The notes beneath the pieces are model-generated. The model was not told the origin of the DNA. It searched no databases and saw only the letters and a list, made by a program, of their open reading frames with translations. Below, piece after piece: positions 12,501-24,443 of a DNA stretch of 64,000 nucleotides. Numbering within the stretch: the stretch's first letter is position 1; each line of letters begins with the position of its first letter. The position numbers and the translations under genes were made by a program. This DNA comes from Mikania micrantha (taxonomy: Eukaryota; Streptophyta; Magnoliopsida; Asterales; Asteraceae). The DNA is taken from assembly GCA_009363875.1 (NCBI GenBank), contig CM018698.1, positions 54,954,567-55,018,566 of the forward strand, given 5' to 3'.

Positions 12501-13148
12501 TTCTGGAGTTAGCTTTTAAATTTGTTTTATAAGCTAACTGTAGATTTCGGTTACGTATGGTTATTCACTGTTGCTGACTAATTTTCTGACTCCAAACGTA
12601 GTTTGGGACTTGATTATATGTTGGTGTTCGTGCAAACAGTCTTTGGACTGTTTACACTCGTTAGACATACTTGATGTTAGTTTGGGTTGCAACCCATCCA
12701 TGTAATTCATTTATTGTTTTAAAACTTATGCCTTACATCATCAGTTCATGTTTTCATATGTTAAACCTATTGTTCTCACCAACTACTTCTGTAGTTGACA
12801 GTTACTTTTCACGTGTTTCAGGTAATCAGGTTTAAGGCATTTCTAAGGGACAACTAAGGAGACCATTCTAAGATAGAACAAGATGAACAAACATGCTAGG
12901 ATGGATTAGAAACACACTAAATCCTAAATGTTTAATTGTCTTGTTTGAAGTCTTATTTTGTAAACAATATTTTTGGGTCTATAGTTGTCTTTCTTTTGGT
13001 AGATAGATTATCTGTAACTAAACAACTGTCTAAACATTTTGAAACTTAGTAATCCATTGTGGTTGTTCTTATTCAATACTTGTGCATGATTCAACTCTTC
13101 ATACGTCACCGCGCCGTGGATTCCGCACGCGGCGCAAGGGGTGTGACA
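9568..13148 (+). repeat. 3' LTR of chromovirus 1
   Basis: The 3581-bp LTR runs from TGTAACATTTG to GGTGTGACA. The TATA box is at 10235-10242, the NCGAACC cluster at about 10660-11155, the GGCCCA tract at about 11180-11440 and the predicted intron at 11881-12821. Relative to the 5' copy it shows scattered substitutions and a few 1-2-bp indels. Confidence 0.95.
11881..12821 (+). other. Predicted LTR intron, 3' LTR copy
   Basis: Same intron as 2121-3062. The base before the donor has changed from G to T (GACAT|GTGAGA), but GT and the acceptor TTTCAG|GTAATC are kept. Confidence 0.5.
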
Positions 13149-13777
13149 GTAACTGTCTAACTGTTTTAAATGGTTAAAAGATATATTTTAACGTAATTAT
13201 AGTTAAACTCTATACGTACGGTTTTAACGTTATATATTAAATATATAATATATAATTTATTATATATATATATATATGTTATAAAATCGTACTTTGTTTG
13301 AATTTCAGTATACGTACGCGTTTAACGTTAATTGTTATATCATATCGTCTAGTTGTTTAATTTTTAAGTTATAAATAATATATGTTTATAATAGCGTCTA
13401 ATCGTACTTTGTTTTGAAATCCGGTATTCGTGAACGCAACACGTACGGTACGTGTTTAAGTAACTTATAATATCGTTTAATTGTTCGAAAGAAAAACGTA
13501 ACCATTTTTAATTGTTTTGTTGTAAAATAATAAGTATTTTAACGTTATTATTTAATTATTTTGCCTACTTGTTTTGTTTGAAAAATATTTTAACATCGTG
13601 ATGTTTAAATTTAAATAACAATTTTTTTTTTAACATAGGTAGTTATAATTTTCGTAAATTTAAATGTTTTGTTTGTAAATTATTTTAACGTAATCGTGTT
13701 TAATGATTTTAAAACAATAGTCATCAGAACGTAAATAACACGGTTTTAAGAAAAATTGTTAACTATCTATTTTTCAT
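13149..13777. other. AT-rich flank, nothing recognised
   Basis: The flank of chromovirus 1 starts with GTAAC, probably one copy of its target-site duplication. It is AT-rich with scattered TACGTACG-type words. I see no ORF or repeat boundary; it may be the 3' non-coding part of the minus-strand element to its right. Confidence 0.5.
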
Positions 13778-13939
13778 TTCACAAACACGCACATTTTTTA
13801 ATTATATAATAAAAGATAAAACAAACAATCACGCCATACACAACATACTTACAAAATAAAAATACATACATCCGAATAGTAAAGTAATGTCCATACATCA
13901 AAATACAAAAAGAGAAAAGAGAAAATACAAAAAAAATAA

Positions 13940-14879
13940 CTAAGCATGACCACCAGGATCCTGCGGATCCTGATGATGTCCCGGTCCTGGAAATACGGGA
14001 GCATCCATACCAGCAGATGCAGCCATACGCTCCGTCATCCACCGCATCATCTCCTCCAAGCGATCAACGCGTCCACAAAGGTCGCGTAAGATCGCCGCGT
14101 CAGCCGGATGCAGTCGTGGCTGACGAACAACGACATGATGTGCTGGTGGCGGTGGCGGTGGCTGGTCTGCTGGATCCTGGTCTGCTGGGGGCTCCTGTAC
14201 GTGCGGTTGTGCCCCCGGCTGCTGCTGTGGAGCAGGGACTGGCGGCACCCACTCTGTGCGCCGATCCAGCGACCATCGCAGACCCACGTGGGGGAACTCG
14301 GCCGCTATACCCATTAGCATGACCGTGTTACGCCCCAGCAGTGTCGAGGCGTAAGTCACGGTCATGCTATCTCTAATATCGGCCGAAAAACGACCGATAC
14401 GTCGAGCTATACGTGTGATAAAAGAGCCACACGTAATAGCTCCAGTAGCCTTACGGCTAATAAAGCTAGCAAAATAATCAGCTAACACCCATGCAAGGTT
14501 GCAGCTGCGCCCAGTGATAAGGCAATACATGAAGAATAGGTCCTACTGTGTGACCCACTCCTGGCTCAATCGGCGGCCGGTGATGGTGCAGGCGATGCAC
14601 CGATGTAGGTATCGGTGCAGCGGATCACGAATGCGACTGACCCGAGCCTTGTTAACGAAAGGATCATCACCAATCTCCGGCCACCAGTCTATGAGGACGG
14701 CCTCGTCCTCCTCTAATGAGGCATCTAAGAATAGAGGTGTAGTAACCTCATCCCGTGTATAAAACCCCGTAGCAATCCCCCACTAAGTGAGGGACATCTC
14801 AACATCCTGTCCACATAAAGTGAACGAGACAGCACGCAGCTGCTGAAGAGCCTCCACGCCACGCCACCTGCCTGCGTTG
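13940..14879 (-). pseudogene. ATHILA ORF-1-like accessory protein of MULE copy 1
   Basis: On the minus strand a protein fragment reads through two internal stops: TAG near 14783 after EMSLT, and TAG near 14546 after EWVTQ. It continues as an open 196-codon stretch from 14530 to 13940. Recognisable motifs are YTRDEVTTPLF, IDWWPEIGDDPF, HRYLHRCIACTITGR, DLFFMYCLITGR and FITRIARRIGR, followed by a proline/glutamine-rich linker and a short coiled-coil-like end (ILRDLCGRVDRLEEMMRWM). I recall this pattern from the ATHILA ORF-1 or plant transposon protein families; the function is unknown. The N-terminal half is missing: upstream it abuts the transposase end directly. A homologous N-terminal half lies at 49005-53021 on the plus strand. 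Confidence 0.6.
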
Positions 14880-16964
14880 AATCATCCTGCTTGTTTTTCT
14901 TTGGCTTTGTGAATGAACTATGTCGGGCAGGCTCTTGTTTTTGTTGTGTCTTTAAACTTGGTCGCCCACGAGTGTTAGTTTGCACGACGGGTTCTTTTTT
15001 CATTGATTTAAATGGGAAAACCGCACTAAAAACCTTTGACATCATACTCTTTTTCACTGGATTTGGTTGAAGCTTTATATGTTGTATGACCCGATCCATT
15101 TGCGCATCAATATCAACACCTTCGTCCTCGTTAACTAACGACGGGTTTAAATCAAGCTTACGCCAAAACAAGTCTATCTCATCCAGTGTAACTTTAGCAT
15201 CTGTTTTAAAAGAATAAAAATAATAATTATGATTATACATAAATAATATGTAAATATATAATTAAATTTAATGAATTCATACTATTCAATAGACGGCAAG
15301 CACATGGCAATCCACAGCTCGTGAAGAGATGGCAACCGCAAGATGAATTTGATGCTATCAACATCTGAATTTTTGTCTTTTCACCAACCAACAGATCTAA
15401 AGCTACATGAGATACATTCCCTTTTAACAATTCAAATTGATCATCGTTGTGATGTGCCATACGAAATATTTTGCTTCTTTCAAAGCTTTCATTTATAGCT
15501 TCTGCTTGCGATTTCACAATTTGAATGACATGCCCAACAATGTTGTCTAACGTATTGTTGATTGCATGGAGACTTTTCTTTAATAGAGAATGTTGACTTT
15601 CAACTCTGTTGGTGGTTCGTTGACCAAAATTCCGGTTTTTATCTATCCACGCAGACACAAACATTTCCTTGTACCTTTGCAACCATGTTACTTGCAAATA
15701 TCCGATAACCCCTAAAAAACAAACACGTATTATTACGTTTCATACAACTCAAAAACAATTAAAAATGAGAAATAGAACATTACTCTGATGAGATGTCCAT
15801 AACCATTCATGTAGTCGGCTGTAATTATACTCGTAGATATCGGGAGTTGCAGAGTCTATCACAACCGACCACATATATCCAAACTTTTGCCAGTCTGATT
15901 GCGAAAAACTAGGCCTGCAGTGTTTGGATATGTTTTCAAAAATGTGCCACCTGCATAGTAATTGGGCAGCACTAGGAAATATTCTTCTGCATGCGTTTAC
16001 AAGAGCCAATTCTCTATCAGTTACAATAACGCGTGGTTCCATACACTGTTGAAGTGTATCTTTTAGGTTTTGTAACACCCAGAAAAAAATTCTCTTCACG
16101 TTCCTTACTTATAAACGCATGTGCAACACTAAACGTCTTGTGTGTTGACGTGACACCAACTATTTGAACAAATGGCATGTTGTATTTGTTCGTTTTATAA
16201 GTTGTGTCAATTAACAAGACATGAGGAAATGCGCGCCAAATATTATAAGATGTCTGGTGGATAAAAAAAATCTGTTCCACGACATCTGTCGACGCATCGT
16301 CTTGCGTTTGGTAAATAGAATTATTTCTTTGCAATGTGCTAAAAAGGACCTGAATTGGAGTTTCCCCCATGTTTTGTCCAGCACGTAACTTCCGTCGCGC
16401 ATTGTAAATAGACCTAAGGTTGGAAACATTATCGGGGTTTTGATCCTTTACAGCGGCAAGTATATCACGGGGCAACATGTTTTGGTTTGACAGTTGCTCA
16501 ACTAGACGGGTTTCACTTTCATTTAATCTCATCACATATGGATGACCGCCTAGTTGTTCAGCCCCTTGGTGGTTGTGTTCATTATTGACCACACGCAACT
16601 TCCAACCACCACAACTTCTCTCGTATTTACCAATTAGCTCAAATTCACACCCAGTCTTCTTAGAACCAGTACGTCTACCTTTTGGTTCACCCTGATACAC
16701 GCCACCGCGATCGTATTTAAGCCACACCTTTATGACTACACCGGTTGCATTGGTTTTGCTTCGTCGTCTAACTAGCACATAACCATTTTCACGCCCTCTA
16801 GCAATCGCCCAATCAACCAGTTCATCAACACCGGCAAACACCTGAAAAGAACAAATGTATAAGATTTTATAAACTAACAACCGTTAAACGAATAAGTTTA
16901 TTACCTGATCAGTTTCATAGACACACATATATTCATCACCTAAGTTGTTGCCTCCCATCGACAT
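14880..16964 (-). pseudogene. FAR1-type Mutator-like transposase, copy 1
   Basis: Exon 1 is 16964-16905 (20 codons, MSMGGNNLGDEY...ETDQ). After a 63-nt intron, exon 2 runs 16841-15784, a second intron is 15783-15712, exon 3 is 15711-15283, and exon 4 starts at 15200. All junctions are GT-AG and restore frame. Domains: FAR1 DNA-binding region with WLKYDRGGVYQ and NNEHNHQG; MULE transposase domain with HVLLIDTTYKTNKYN and VIVTDRELALVNACRR (two of the catalytic aspartates); SWIM-like zinc motif SCGCHLFTSCGLPCACRLL; basic C-terminus with TRGRPSLKTQQKQ. An extra T in a run near 16083-16090 shifts the frame in exon 2. Homology ends near 14878, where a deletion joins it to the accessory ORF. Confidence 0.85.
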
Positions 16965-17129
16965 TCTTAAACATTTACGATTTCGAAATTACAAACACGC
17001 AAATATTTACCGAAGTAAACTGAAATCCACAGCTCCCATTTCATAAAATTTGCGTACAGATGCAACATATAAAGCAATCAATTGTCATTTCCGCACACAG
17101 CTATTACGTCCATTCTAAAGTTCAAATTA

Positions 17130-17290
17130 TTGGCGTCCAATACGACCCGTATTGCCCTTTACGGGCCATATGTACCGCGTGTCAGCCCTGCGTCAGCCCT
17201 ATGATTTGACGTGTCAGCTTTTGTCAGAATATTCTTTTCAATACGACCCGTAAAGCCCTTTACGGGTCGTATGGATGGTGTATGTTGAAC
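17130..17290. promoter_or_regulatory. Paired GC palindromes upstream of MULE copy 1
   Basis: A perfect 15-bp inverted repeat with a CC loop (arm ATACGACCCGTAAAG) lies at 17241-17272, and a less perfect version (ATACGACCCGTATTG) lies near 17140-17172. Between them are GACGTGTCAGC and CAGCCC words. The same plan precedes the second transposase. They could be transposase binding sites or a promoter. Confidence 0.5.
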
Positions 17291-17320
17291 CAGCCTGGCG
17301 TCTCCCTAACATGCCCCTTC

Positions 17321-19773
17321 TATTAAACGCATTCATATTAAATACAAATTATATTATTAATGTTTTTTCATAAAAAATTTCTTAAGATATTTAAATCTTA
17401 ATATTAAAAAACACTTTTTAAAAAACCAAAAATGTTATAAAATATATTCTAGTAAAAGGAGCTTAATTATTAATACAATTTTTGTAACCCGGTCATTTAA
17501 ATAAAAAAAAGTTTCAAGCACAAATATTTTTAAAAAAAAATCAAAAAAATTAATATAAATTGATTTTTTTTAAAAACAAGAATTTTACAAAAAATGAAAA
17601 TTTTCAAACTATTTTTTGATGAAATGTTTAAAAAGAACTTAAAAAGAAAGTTAAAACCATTATTATAATTGTTTGGCAGCTTCAATTATTCAGTTATGCA
17701 TAATTTTAATAATATTTTATCTCAATTATAATTTTATGTTTTGTAAATTTTTATTATCAACTATTTAATATTTATTTATTTAATTCGTTTAATATACGGA
17801 CTAATAGCTTAGATTTTTGCATAAAGATGACTTTTTTAAAACAATTTTGTAACAAAAAGTCTGAAAATCTAACTTTTAGAAAAATTTAATAAAATACTAT
17901 TATTGTTTTATTACTTAAATTATCACTTACTTATACATAATTATAATTACATTTCATCTCAAAAAAATTGTATTATAATTTATAAGTATTTATTAATAAC
18001 TCTTTAATAGTTTATTTGTATTGGTGTAATGCATGAATAATAATTTATAAGTACGTAAGAAATCACATTTTTTCAAAAACAAGTTTAAAAAAAATGAAAT
18101 GTTTAAAATACGAACATTTAAAACACAATTGCTGAAAGAATTAATATTATTATCTTTTTATTTAGGGTATTAAATTATATGAAATTACAATCTTATTTTC
18201 TATCAAAAATCATTTTATAATTCATTAAATTTCTCTTACTAACTATTTATTAATTAATCAAACAACCAGTGTAATAAACAAATTATTAACCTACTATGTA
18301 TACATAAACATACATGTATATCATAGATATAAATGATGGCATATATCTATTTATCTACATGTGTATTTGGGTGACTTGTTCCAAAAATAATATTTAGACT
18401 AAAGATCATAAGAATAAGAAGTAATCTTAACCGTTTTTTAATCAATGGTTAAAATCAAGTTATAAAAAAATAAAAAATGGTTGAAATGTATTTCAATTAT
18501 GAGTGTTCAAAAAATTTGAAACCAGGAAAAGTATATAAATTTGAATCATATCCAAAAATGAAAAATCAATTATAGTCTTAATTCGGGTTTTTCAAATCAT
18601 ATATATCCGAATCCAAACTAGTTATTAAGATTTTCGATTTGGATTCAAATTTTAGGTCTTTCTAAATTTGGGTTGTTCGAGTGTCTAAACTCTAATTAAT
18701 TCGAATAAGAGCTAATGAAAGTATGTATGCTTAGAGCTAATGGATGTATGATATGTTTTGAAGTTTGAATTTTGAAATAATATATTTTGAATTTAAAACA
18801 GTAAAATGTTTAACCTTAAAGAATTAAAATAAGAGCTAGTAACTCAAAGCTATAGGTACTTTTTGGAACATCATTAACAAAACTCAAAGGGGCATGATTT
18901 TTAACATTCTAAATCGACAAAGAAGTGGCACTAATGAAGTCGATATCTTGAAGTTCGCTGATTAAAAATTTGGATTAGAATATACAGGTCATATAATTTG
19001 CTCATATTGCGATTTGTGATGTTGTAAAATATATCGTCAAAATAGGTGACAGTATTTGAAACGAATTACAAAATAAGCGCTTCGACCAAAAACATCCTAG
19101 CCCAATTATTATACAACAATTATTTTAGATGCTTGTTGTCACAACCTTAACAAACAAGGATGTTAAGGCCTAAGCTACCACAAGAGCCACAAGGCCGCTC
19201 GAGAAGATAAAATGAAACAAAAAAAACATCAAATCATTAACATTACCGGAACAAAATATAATTTTTTTCTTACTCGAAAAAAACCTAGTTGAGGAAAAAG
19301 ACACTCCAAGAAGCTTGAAAGAGAAAAAACTTTATAAGTATTCAGACCACCAATCAGTTGATAATCATAAAATCTTAGATGGAATGAATTGACAGAAAAA
19401 TTTCTGTTATCAATGAAATTTTTTAATAATTTTATTACAAAATTAGCAAGTATTATATCATTTAAAAAATTATATTCGTATATACAAAAATGAAAAAAAA
19501 AAAAGAAGAAGAAGAAAGGTGTTAGAGGAAGAAATATGTGTTTGAAAGATAAAGTAGGGTAGGTGATAAACGAAAACAGTAAAAGATGATATAATGGTAT
19601 AGGATACGGTCTTATATATCATTAGGTTTAATCCACCTAAAAATTAGCACCATATCATGGTATAGTTGGTTGGCACTGGTGGCGGAGGTGAGGTGATGAG
19701 AGCATCGATTGCAACCATAGGCAGCGTGATGGAATTGATAAAAGTGGCAAGAAGATGGAGGAACTAAAAGAGT
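17321..19773. other. AT-rich non-coding stretch
   Basis: Strongly AT-rich with many poly-A and poly-T runs. I found no ORF above background, no clear inverted or tandem repeat and no RNA gene. It may be decayed element sequence. Confidence 0.6.
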
Positions 19774-19781
19774 ATTGTAGC

Positions 19782-20136
19782 CAGGACCGGTTCAAACTTT
19801 TTGGTGGTCTAAAACTGGGTTAAAAATTGTGTTTTTTCTGTTATATGTAAAAACTATCATCTTTAATACAAGCTTATGACACAAAAAATATAGATAATCA
19901 TGAAGGAGGAAACTGCATCATCATCTTAATCATCGTACTCAGTATATCCCACTACTAAGGTAACTCCAGGATACAGGGACGAAGTGGCCTACTAGGGGTT
20001 TCTTAGGACTCTAAGAATAAGAAGAGCTTATTCATTCCACTTTCCTTTTTCCTTTCAAGGAAGGAAGAGTTTTTTTAGATCAATGAAGGAGAAGGAAGAG
20101 GGCACAGGAGATTCGATTCAGTCAGCTGAGCCGGCG

Positions 20137-20233
<97 letters not shown>

Positions 20234-20659
20234 TCTGGGCACTGTCTCGGAGAGAGGCTCGGTGAAATAGACATGTCTGTGAAGATGCGGACTACCTGCA
20301 CCTGGACAGAAAGACCCTATGAAGCTTCACTGTTCCCTGGGATTGGCTTTGGGCCTTTCCTGCGCAGCTTAGGTGGAAGGCGAAGAAGGCCTCCTTCCGG
20401 GGGGGTCCGAGCCATCAGTGAGATACCACTCTGGAAGAGCTAGAATTCTAACCTTGTGTCAGGACGTACGGGCCAAGGGACAGTCTCAGGTAGACAGTTT
20501 CTATGGGGCCAGGAAAGCTAATTACAAAATATGTAGATTAATTACAAATATCAAACCATTTTTTTTTCAAAAATCGAAAAAGCCTCAAAATTTTGTGACC
20601 CTTTGATTTTAGTAGACTTCAGCTAGGGCTTTTTTATTTGTAGAGTAGAGCCGGCCTTG
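19782..20659. mobile_element. hAT-like non-autonomous element carrying plastid rDNA
   Basis: The ends CAGGACCGGTTC and (reverse complement of the right end) CAAGGCCGGCTC are imperfect terminal inverted repeats of hAT type. They are flanked by ATTGTAGC (19774-19781) and ATGGTAGC (20660-20667), an 8-bp duplication with one mismatch. There is no transposase. The interior holds plastid 23S rRNA sequence at 20128-20509 and a stretch before it (about 19930-20127) of unlike composition that may also be organellar. Confidence 0.6.
20128..20509 (+). rRNA. Plastid 23S rRNA fragment (nuclear copy, non-functional)
   Basis: About 380 nt match the domain IV-V region of bacterial-type 23S rRNA, including the conserved words GTAACTATAACGGTCCTAAG and GGACAGAAAGACCCTATG. 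From memory it is nearly identical to plastid 23S, with a few substitutions, and unlike nuclear 25S. It starts abruptly at GAGCCGGCGACC and ends at CTATGGGGC, so it is a partial nuclear plastid insertion rather than a working gene. A route through the mitochondrion cannot be excluded. Confidence 0.85.
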
Positions 20660-20953
20660 ATGGTAGCAAGGAAAAAGAGAGATAATGTGTGGGTTGGGTG
20701 GCTATTAAGAGGTGATTTTGAAATGATAGTCACTTATTGTTTCAAATATCTCATTCCTTACTAGATGACATTGACGATTCAAATATAAGTCCCACAACTT
20801 TTGGTAAAGAATTATTCTATCATTGACCATTTAAAATTTGGAGTTTTGTTCTAGTAAAACATGAGATAAAAGATTGTTGAAAGCACTTTCCAAGGTGGTA
20901 TAGGTCCTTTTTAAATTCAATGCACCATTGCCAACTCCATCAAAGCGATTGTT

Positions 20954-21187
20954 AACCAAGGGCTTCTAGCCTAATGGTTACCCCCTTGGCTTCCCCTGTG
21001 GGAGGTCACGGGTTCAAATCCCTCCCAAGGCGAAATAGGGGTCCTTGGGAGTTCAGGGGGTTTTCCGGTGCAGTTTTCTCCTGGGGTGGTGGTGGGGTCT
21101 CAACGGAGGTCATGGTAACTAGACCTTGGTGACGTGGCCTGGAAATCAGTGGTTCACACGTTGAGATCAAATGCCGTTCAAAAAAAA
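20954..21187 (+). mobile_element. tRNA-derived SINE with 15-bp target-site duplications
   Basis: A Pol III promoter is visible: box A-like TAGCCTAATGGTTA near 20968 and box B-like GGTTCAAATCCC near 21011, as in plant SINE heads. A unique body of about 150 bp and an A-rich tail follow. The flanks carry an exact 15-bp duplication, ATCAAAGCGATTGTT, at 20939-20953 and 21188-21202, so the boundaries are firm. The exact repeat suggests a fairly recent insertion. Gene-free sequence lies on both sides (20668-20938 and 21203-21527). Confidence 0.9.
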
Positions 21188-21527
21188 ATCAAAGCGATTG
21201 TTGGGAAAAGAAAGCAAGCGAGATTCTCGTTAGACCCATGAATTTCAGACATTATGTTATGATCAACTTTCTCGAGTTAGTTTTTCTTGGAATCTTTAAG
21301 TATATAATAGTGAATCATTGCGTGAATTACCTCGGGAGCTGCATAGGGATGGAGAAATCAAACACCATAAGTAAAGAAAGTCGAAGAACTTGTTGATTGC
21401 TATAACATATTATTAAATTTCCATATGTTTAGTTATGTAGGTAGGCCATCGTATAGATGGACTTGATTAGAAGGAGGGGTAACAAAATTAAGTTATGGTC
21501 CAATCTTATAAAATGGAAATTAAACAG

Positions 21528-22480
21528 TTTTGATGTTTGCCTATGACTCAAAACTTTCTTATGAAACAATTGATTCAAATTAGTGTTAATGTTATTAGAT
21601 GGAGAGAACCTCTAGGTAGACTCCCAATGTTTATGACACTCACAAAGAGAGACATTAACTCCCTTTCAACTTGTATATTGTGCAATGAGCTATGTTTTTT
21701 TAACGGTTAATTTTTGGATCACTGACACAGTGACCGATCACTGTAGTATCATCGTGCCACCAGCAGTACAACCCGATCATATCCATCACTAAGTCACCAA
21801 TTTTTAAGAAAACTTAATATTTTAAGAAACCCATTTTGTGGGACTCAAGGCTTGTTTGTTTGCGTGTAACCTCTGGTCACTTGTCACTAATTAGATTAAG
21901 ATTCCTTGTGTATATTTATTTTATTTTGACTCGAACAAGTTAATGGAATTGTCCAACTCGATTTCTTCTTCATCTTCTCCTTGTTTTTTTTCTTTCTTTG
22001 ACTCGAACAAGTTTTGATGTTTGCCTATGACTCAAAACTTTCTCATGAAACAATTGATTCAAATTAGTGTTAATGTTATTAGATAGAGAGAACCTCTAGG
22101 TAGACTTCCAATGTTTATGGCACTCACAAAGAGAGGCATTAACTCCCTTTCAACTTGTATGTTGTGCAATGAGCTATTTTTTTTAACGGTTAATTTTTGG
22201 ATCACTAACAGAGTGACCGATCACTGGAGTATCATCGTGCCACCAACAGTACAACCCGATCATATCCATCACTAAGTCACCAATTTTTAAGAAAACTTAA
22301 TATTTTAAGAAACCCATTTTGTGGGACTCAAGGCTTGCTTGTTTGTGTGTAACCTCTGGTCACTTGTCACTAATTAGATTAAGATTCGTTGTGTATATTT
22401 TACTTTGACTTGAACAAGTTAATGGAATTGTCCAACTCGATTTCTTCATCTTCTTCTTGTTTTTTTTCTTTCTTTTCTTT
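21528..22480 (+). repeat. Tandem array block 1: monomers 1 and 2
   Basis: Two head-to-tail copies of a ~480-bp unit start at 21528 and 22013 with TTTGATGTTTGCCTATGACTC. Each includes AACCTCTAGGTAGACT, ACAGAGTGACCGATCACTGG and a CT-rich end. The plus-strand translation of part of the unit resembles the zinc-binding end of LINE reverse transcriptases (see findings). Confidence 0.9.
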
Positions 22481-24270
22481 ATTTTTTTTTGAGCGGGATG
22501 GAGAAGATGAAAAATGGTGATCTACACAATTATCCAAACAATATGTTGGTGATATGCCGTGAAACAAAATATTTAGTGCATAATGATAAGAGGCCTCACC
22601 TGAAACACTGCTAAGTGAAATCAAGTCCTTGTTCTTGTCGATTAACAATCGTTCAAATAGTTATGCCAAACAAAATAAAGTTTTGATGGTTGAAATAGGT
22701 GTTATGTAATTTGAGGCTTAAAAAATGATTTGATAGGTGTTTCTATTTGGAATATCAATTGTATGATAGAACCTTGTACCTTTCTAGCCTCTTTTTAGTC
22801 CTAAGTAATTAAATATCTAGCCTTTAATAAAAATTATGTAACTCACAATTATAGAGGTCAATTTCAATCTTGAAGTTATTGTTTATAATTTGTACATTTC
22901 CTCAAGCATTGTGTACAAGTGTTAGCTTTATCACTTTTTATAGCATCACAAATTTTCTTGTTAAATATAACTAGAGGACACAATTTAGTACGTTGTTGCA
23001 TATATCTAACGTTCTTGTTTCTTTTTTAGAACAAACTACAAGCAAAATTAAAAATATATATATTAAAGGCTAAACATTAAATTAATCGTGCTTTATTACG
23101 TCAATTTAACACTCTCATTTCTTGAATCCAAAACTCTCATTTCTTGAATCCAAAAGAAAAAAAATTAATGAATCAAATTTAGAAAATAAAAACAAAAAAA
23201 AAACAACACAAGCAAAAGAAAAAAAACAAAGTGAGGGAGCCCTAGAATAGTAGAAAGTGAAAGCCACAAACTTGATACCAAACCACCGCAAAATATCCTA
23301 TATTTCAAATTATAGAACTGTACGGAAAAATATACATAGAGAAATGGTAGCATGTGTTTTACTGTTTTCTATCATGTATTTCATTGTTTTATTTTTTATA
23401 TCTTATTTATTATTATAAACATTTTTTTTGACACTTTCCATAATTTTAGATAAATATTTACACTTGATATCTTCTTATTATTTCATAAAATTCTTTATTG
23501 TATTAAAAAATATATTATTTCTCTTTTTCAATAATTATAATATTAACTATATTATTTAAATTTTTAATACTAAAATATTTTATAATAAATTAAAATAATT
23601 TTTTATTGTAAAGCACAATTTAAGAAAGTTCTAAGATATGATTTTTTTTCTAGAAATCAATCTTTTTAGAATTTTTTTGGTTCTAAAAATCAAGTTTTCT
23701 CAAAAAAAAAACATATAAAATAGACTATAAAACATAGATTTTAAACAACAATCCTTTATAAATACATTGTGTTTCTTAGTATCAAATTTTAAAAAATAAT
23801 TTATTTAAAAGCATAATTATTTGTCATAGTTTTATTACTTTAGGCTCTTATTAGTGTATAATATAATCTTATTATATCAAAATATTGTTTAATAATTTAA
23901 AAATTTTTATGTTTAACTATTTAATCTTCTACATTAAAATGCGTGACCCGCGACCAGATAGTTTATAATTCTAATGTAATGTAACTGTGCAAGACAGCGC
24001 GGATAAAAAAAATGGGCCTACTAAACATACACCACCCCCATTTTCGATACATCATCCAACAGTCTTCTATGCGCCCGTATAGGCCTTATACGGCCGTATA
24101 AGATCAGTCAAACCGACAAAAGCTGCTAGGGCTGATGTGTCTGGTTTGATGTAATTCTAGCCGTATATAACAAACGTGTACGACCATATAGGCCTTATAC
24201 AGGCGTATACTTTCTCAGATTTTGAAAAATCTTTCCCTTGACGCGACTAAATATTCCTCGATAAACGTGT
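22481..24270 (+). repeat. Array tail A
   Basis: About 1.8 kb follow monomer 2. It begins with the GAGCGGGATGGAGAAGATG segment, passes through AT-rich DNA and ends with palindromic CCGTATA...TATACGG words (24074-24210) and TTGACGCGACTAAATATTCC. The same succession recurs as tails C and D and, shortened, as tail B. A minus-strand ORF (22648-22400) is conserved between tails but looks like repeat DNA rather than a gene. Confidence 0.85.
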
Positions 24271-24443
24271 TTTGATGTTTGCCTATGACTCAAAACTTTC
24301 TCATGAAATAATTGATTCAAATTAGCGTTAATGTTATTAGATGGAAAGAACCTCTAGGTAGACTCCCAATGTTTATGGCACTCACAAAGAGATGCATTAA
24401 CTCCCTTTCAACTTGTATATTGTGCAATGAGCTATGTTTTTTT
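24271..24443 (+). repeat. Monomer 3, left part
   Basis: The monomer starts normally and is interrupted after GAGCTATGTTTTTTT by the LTR of chromovirus 2. The rest of the unit resumes at 36137. Confidence 0.9.

Larger units (their letters stand above)
1..13148 (+). mobile_element. Ty3/gypsy chromovirus 1 (Tekay-like), 5' end outside window
   Basis: This is an LTR retrotransposon with, in order, a 5' LTR (start missing), a tRNA-Met primer site, a long leader, gag, protease, RT, RNase H, integrase, a chromodomain-like tail, a polypurine tract and a 3' LTR. Base 1 aligns with base 9758 of the 3' LTR, so about 190 bp of the 5' LTR lie outside the window. The 3.58-kb LTRs, pol order and C-terminal chromodomain fit the Tekay lineage of chromoviruses (family knowledge). 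By eye the two LTRs differ by very roughly 40-50 substitutions in 3.39 kb. The polyprotein is broken by four stops and one frameshift. The 5 bases after the 3' LTR are GTAAC (13149-13153), but the matching 5' flank is not visible. Confidence 0.95.

Noticed and set aside
13149..13153. GTAAC as proven target-site duplication of chromovirus 1
   Set aside because: The left flank lies outside the window, so it cannot be confirmed.
17321..19773. Centromeric or satellite DNA
   Set aside because: AT-rich but no periodic repeat visible.
20128..20509. Working rRNA gene
   Set aside because: Partial, abrupt ends, plastid type and inside a transposon-like element.
20962..21030. Functional tRNA gene
   Set aside because: Box A and box B present but no acceptor stem or anticodon arm; continues into a SINE body with an A tail and target-site duplications.
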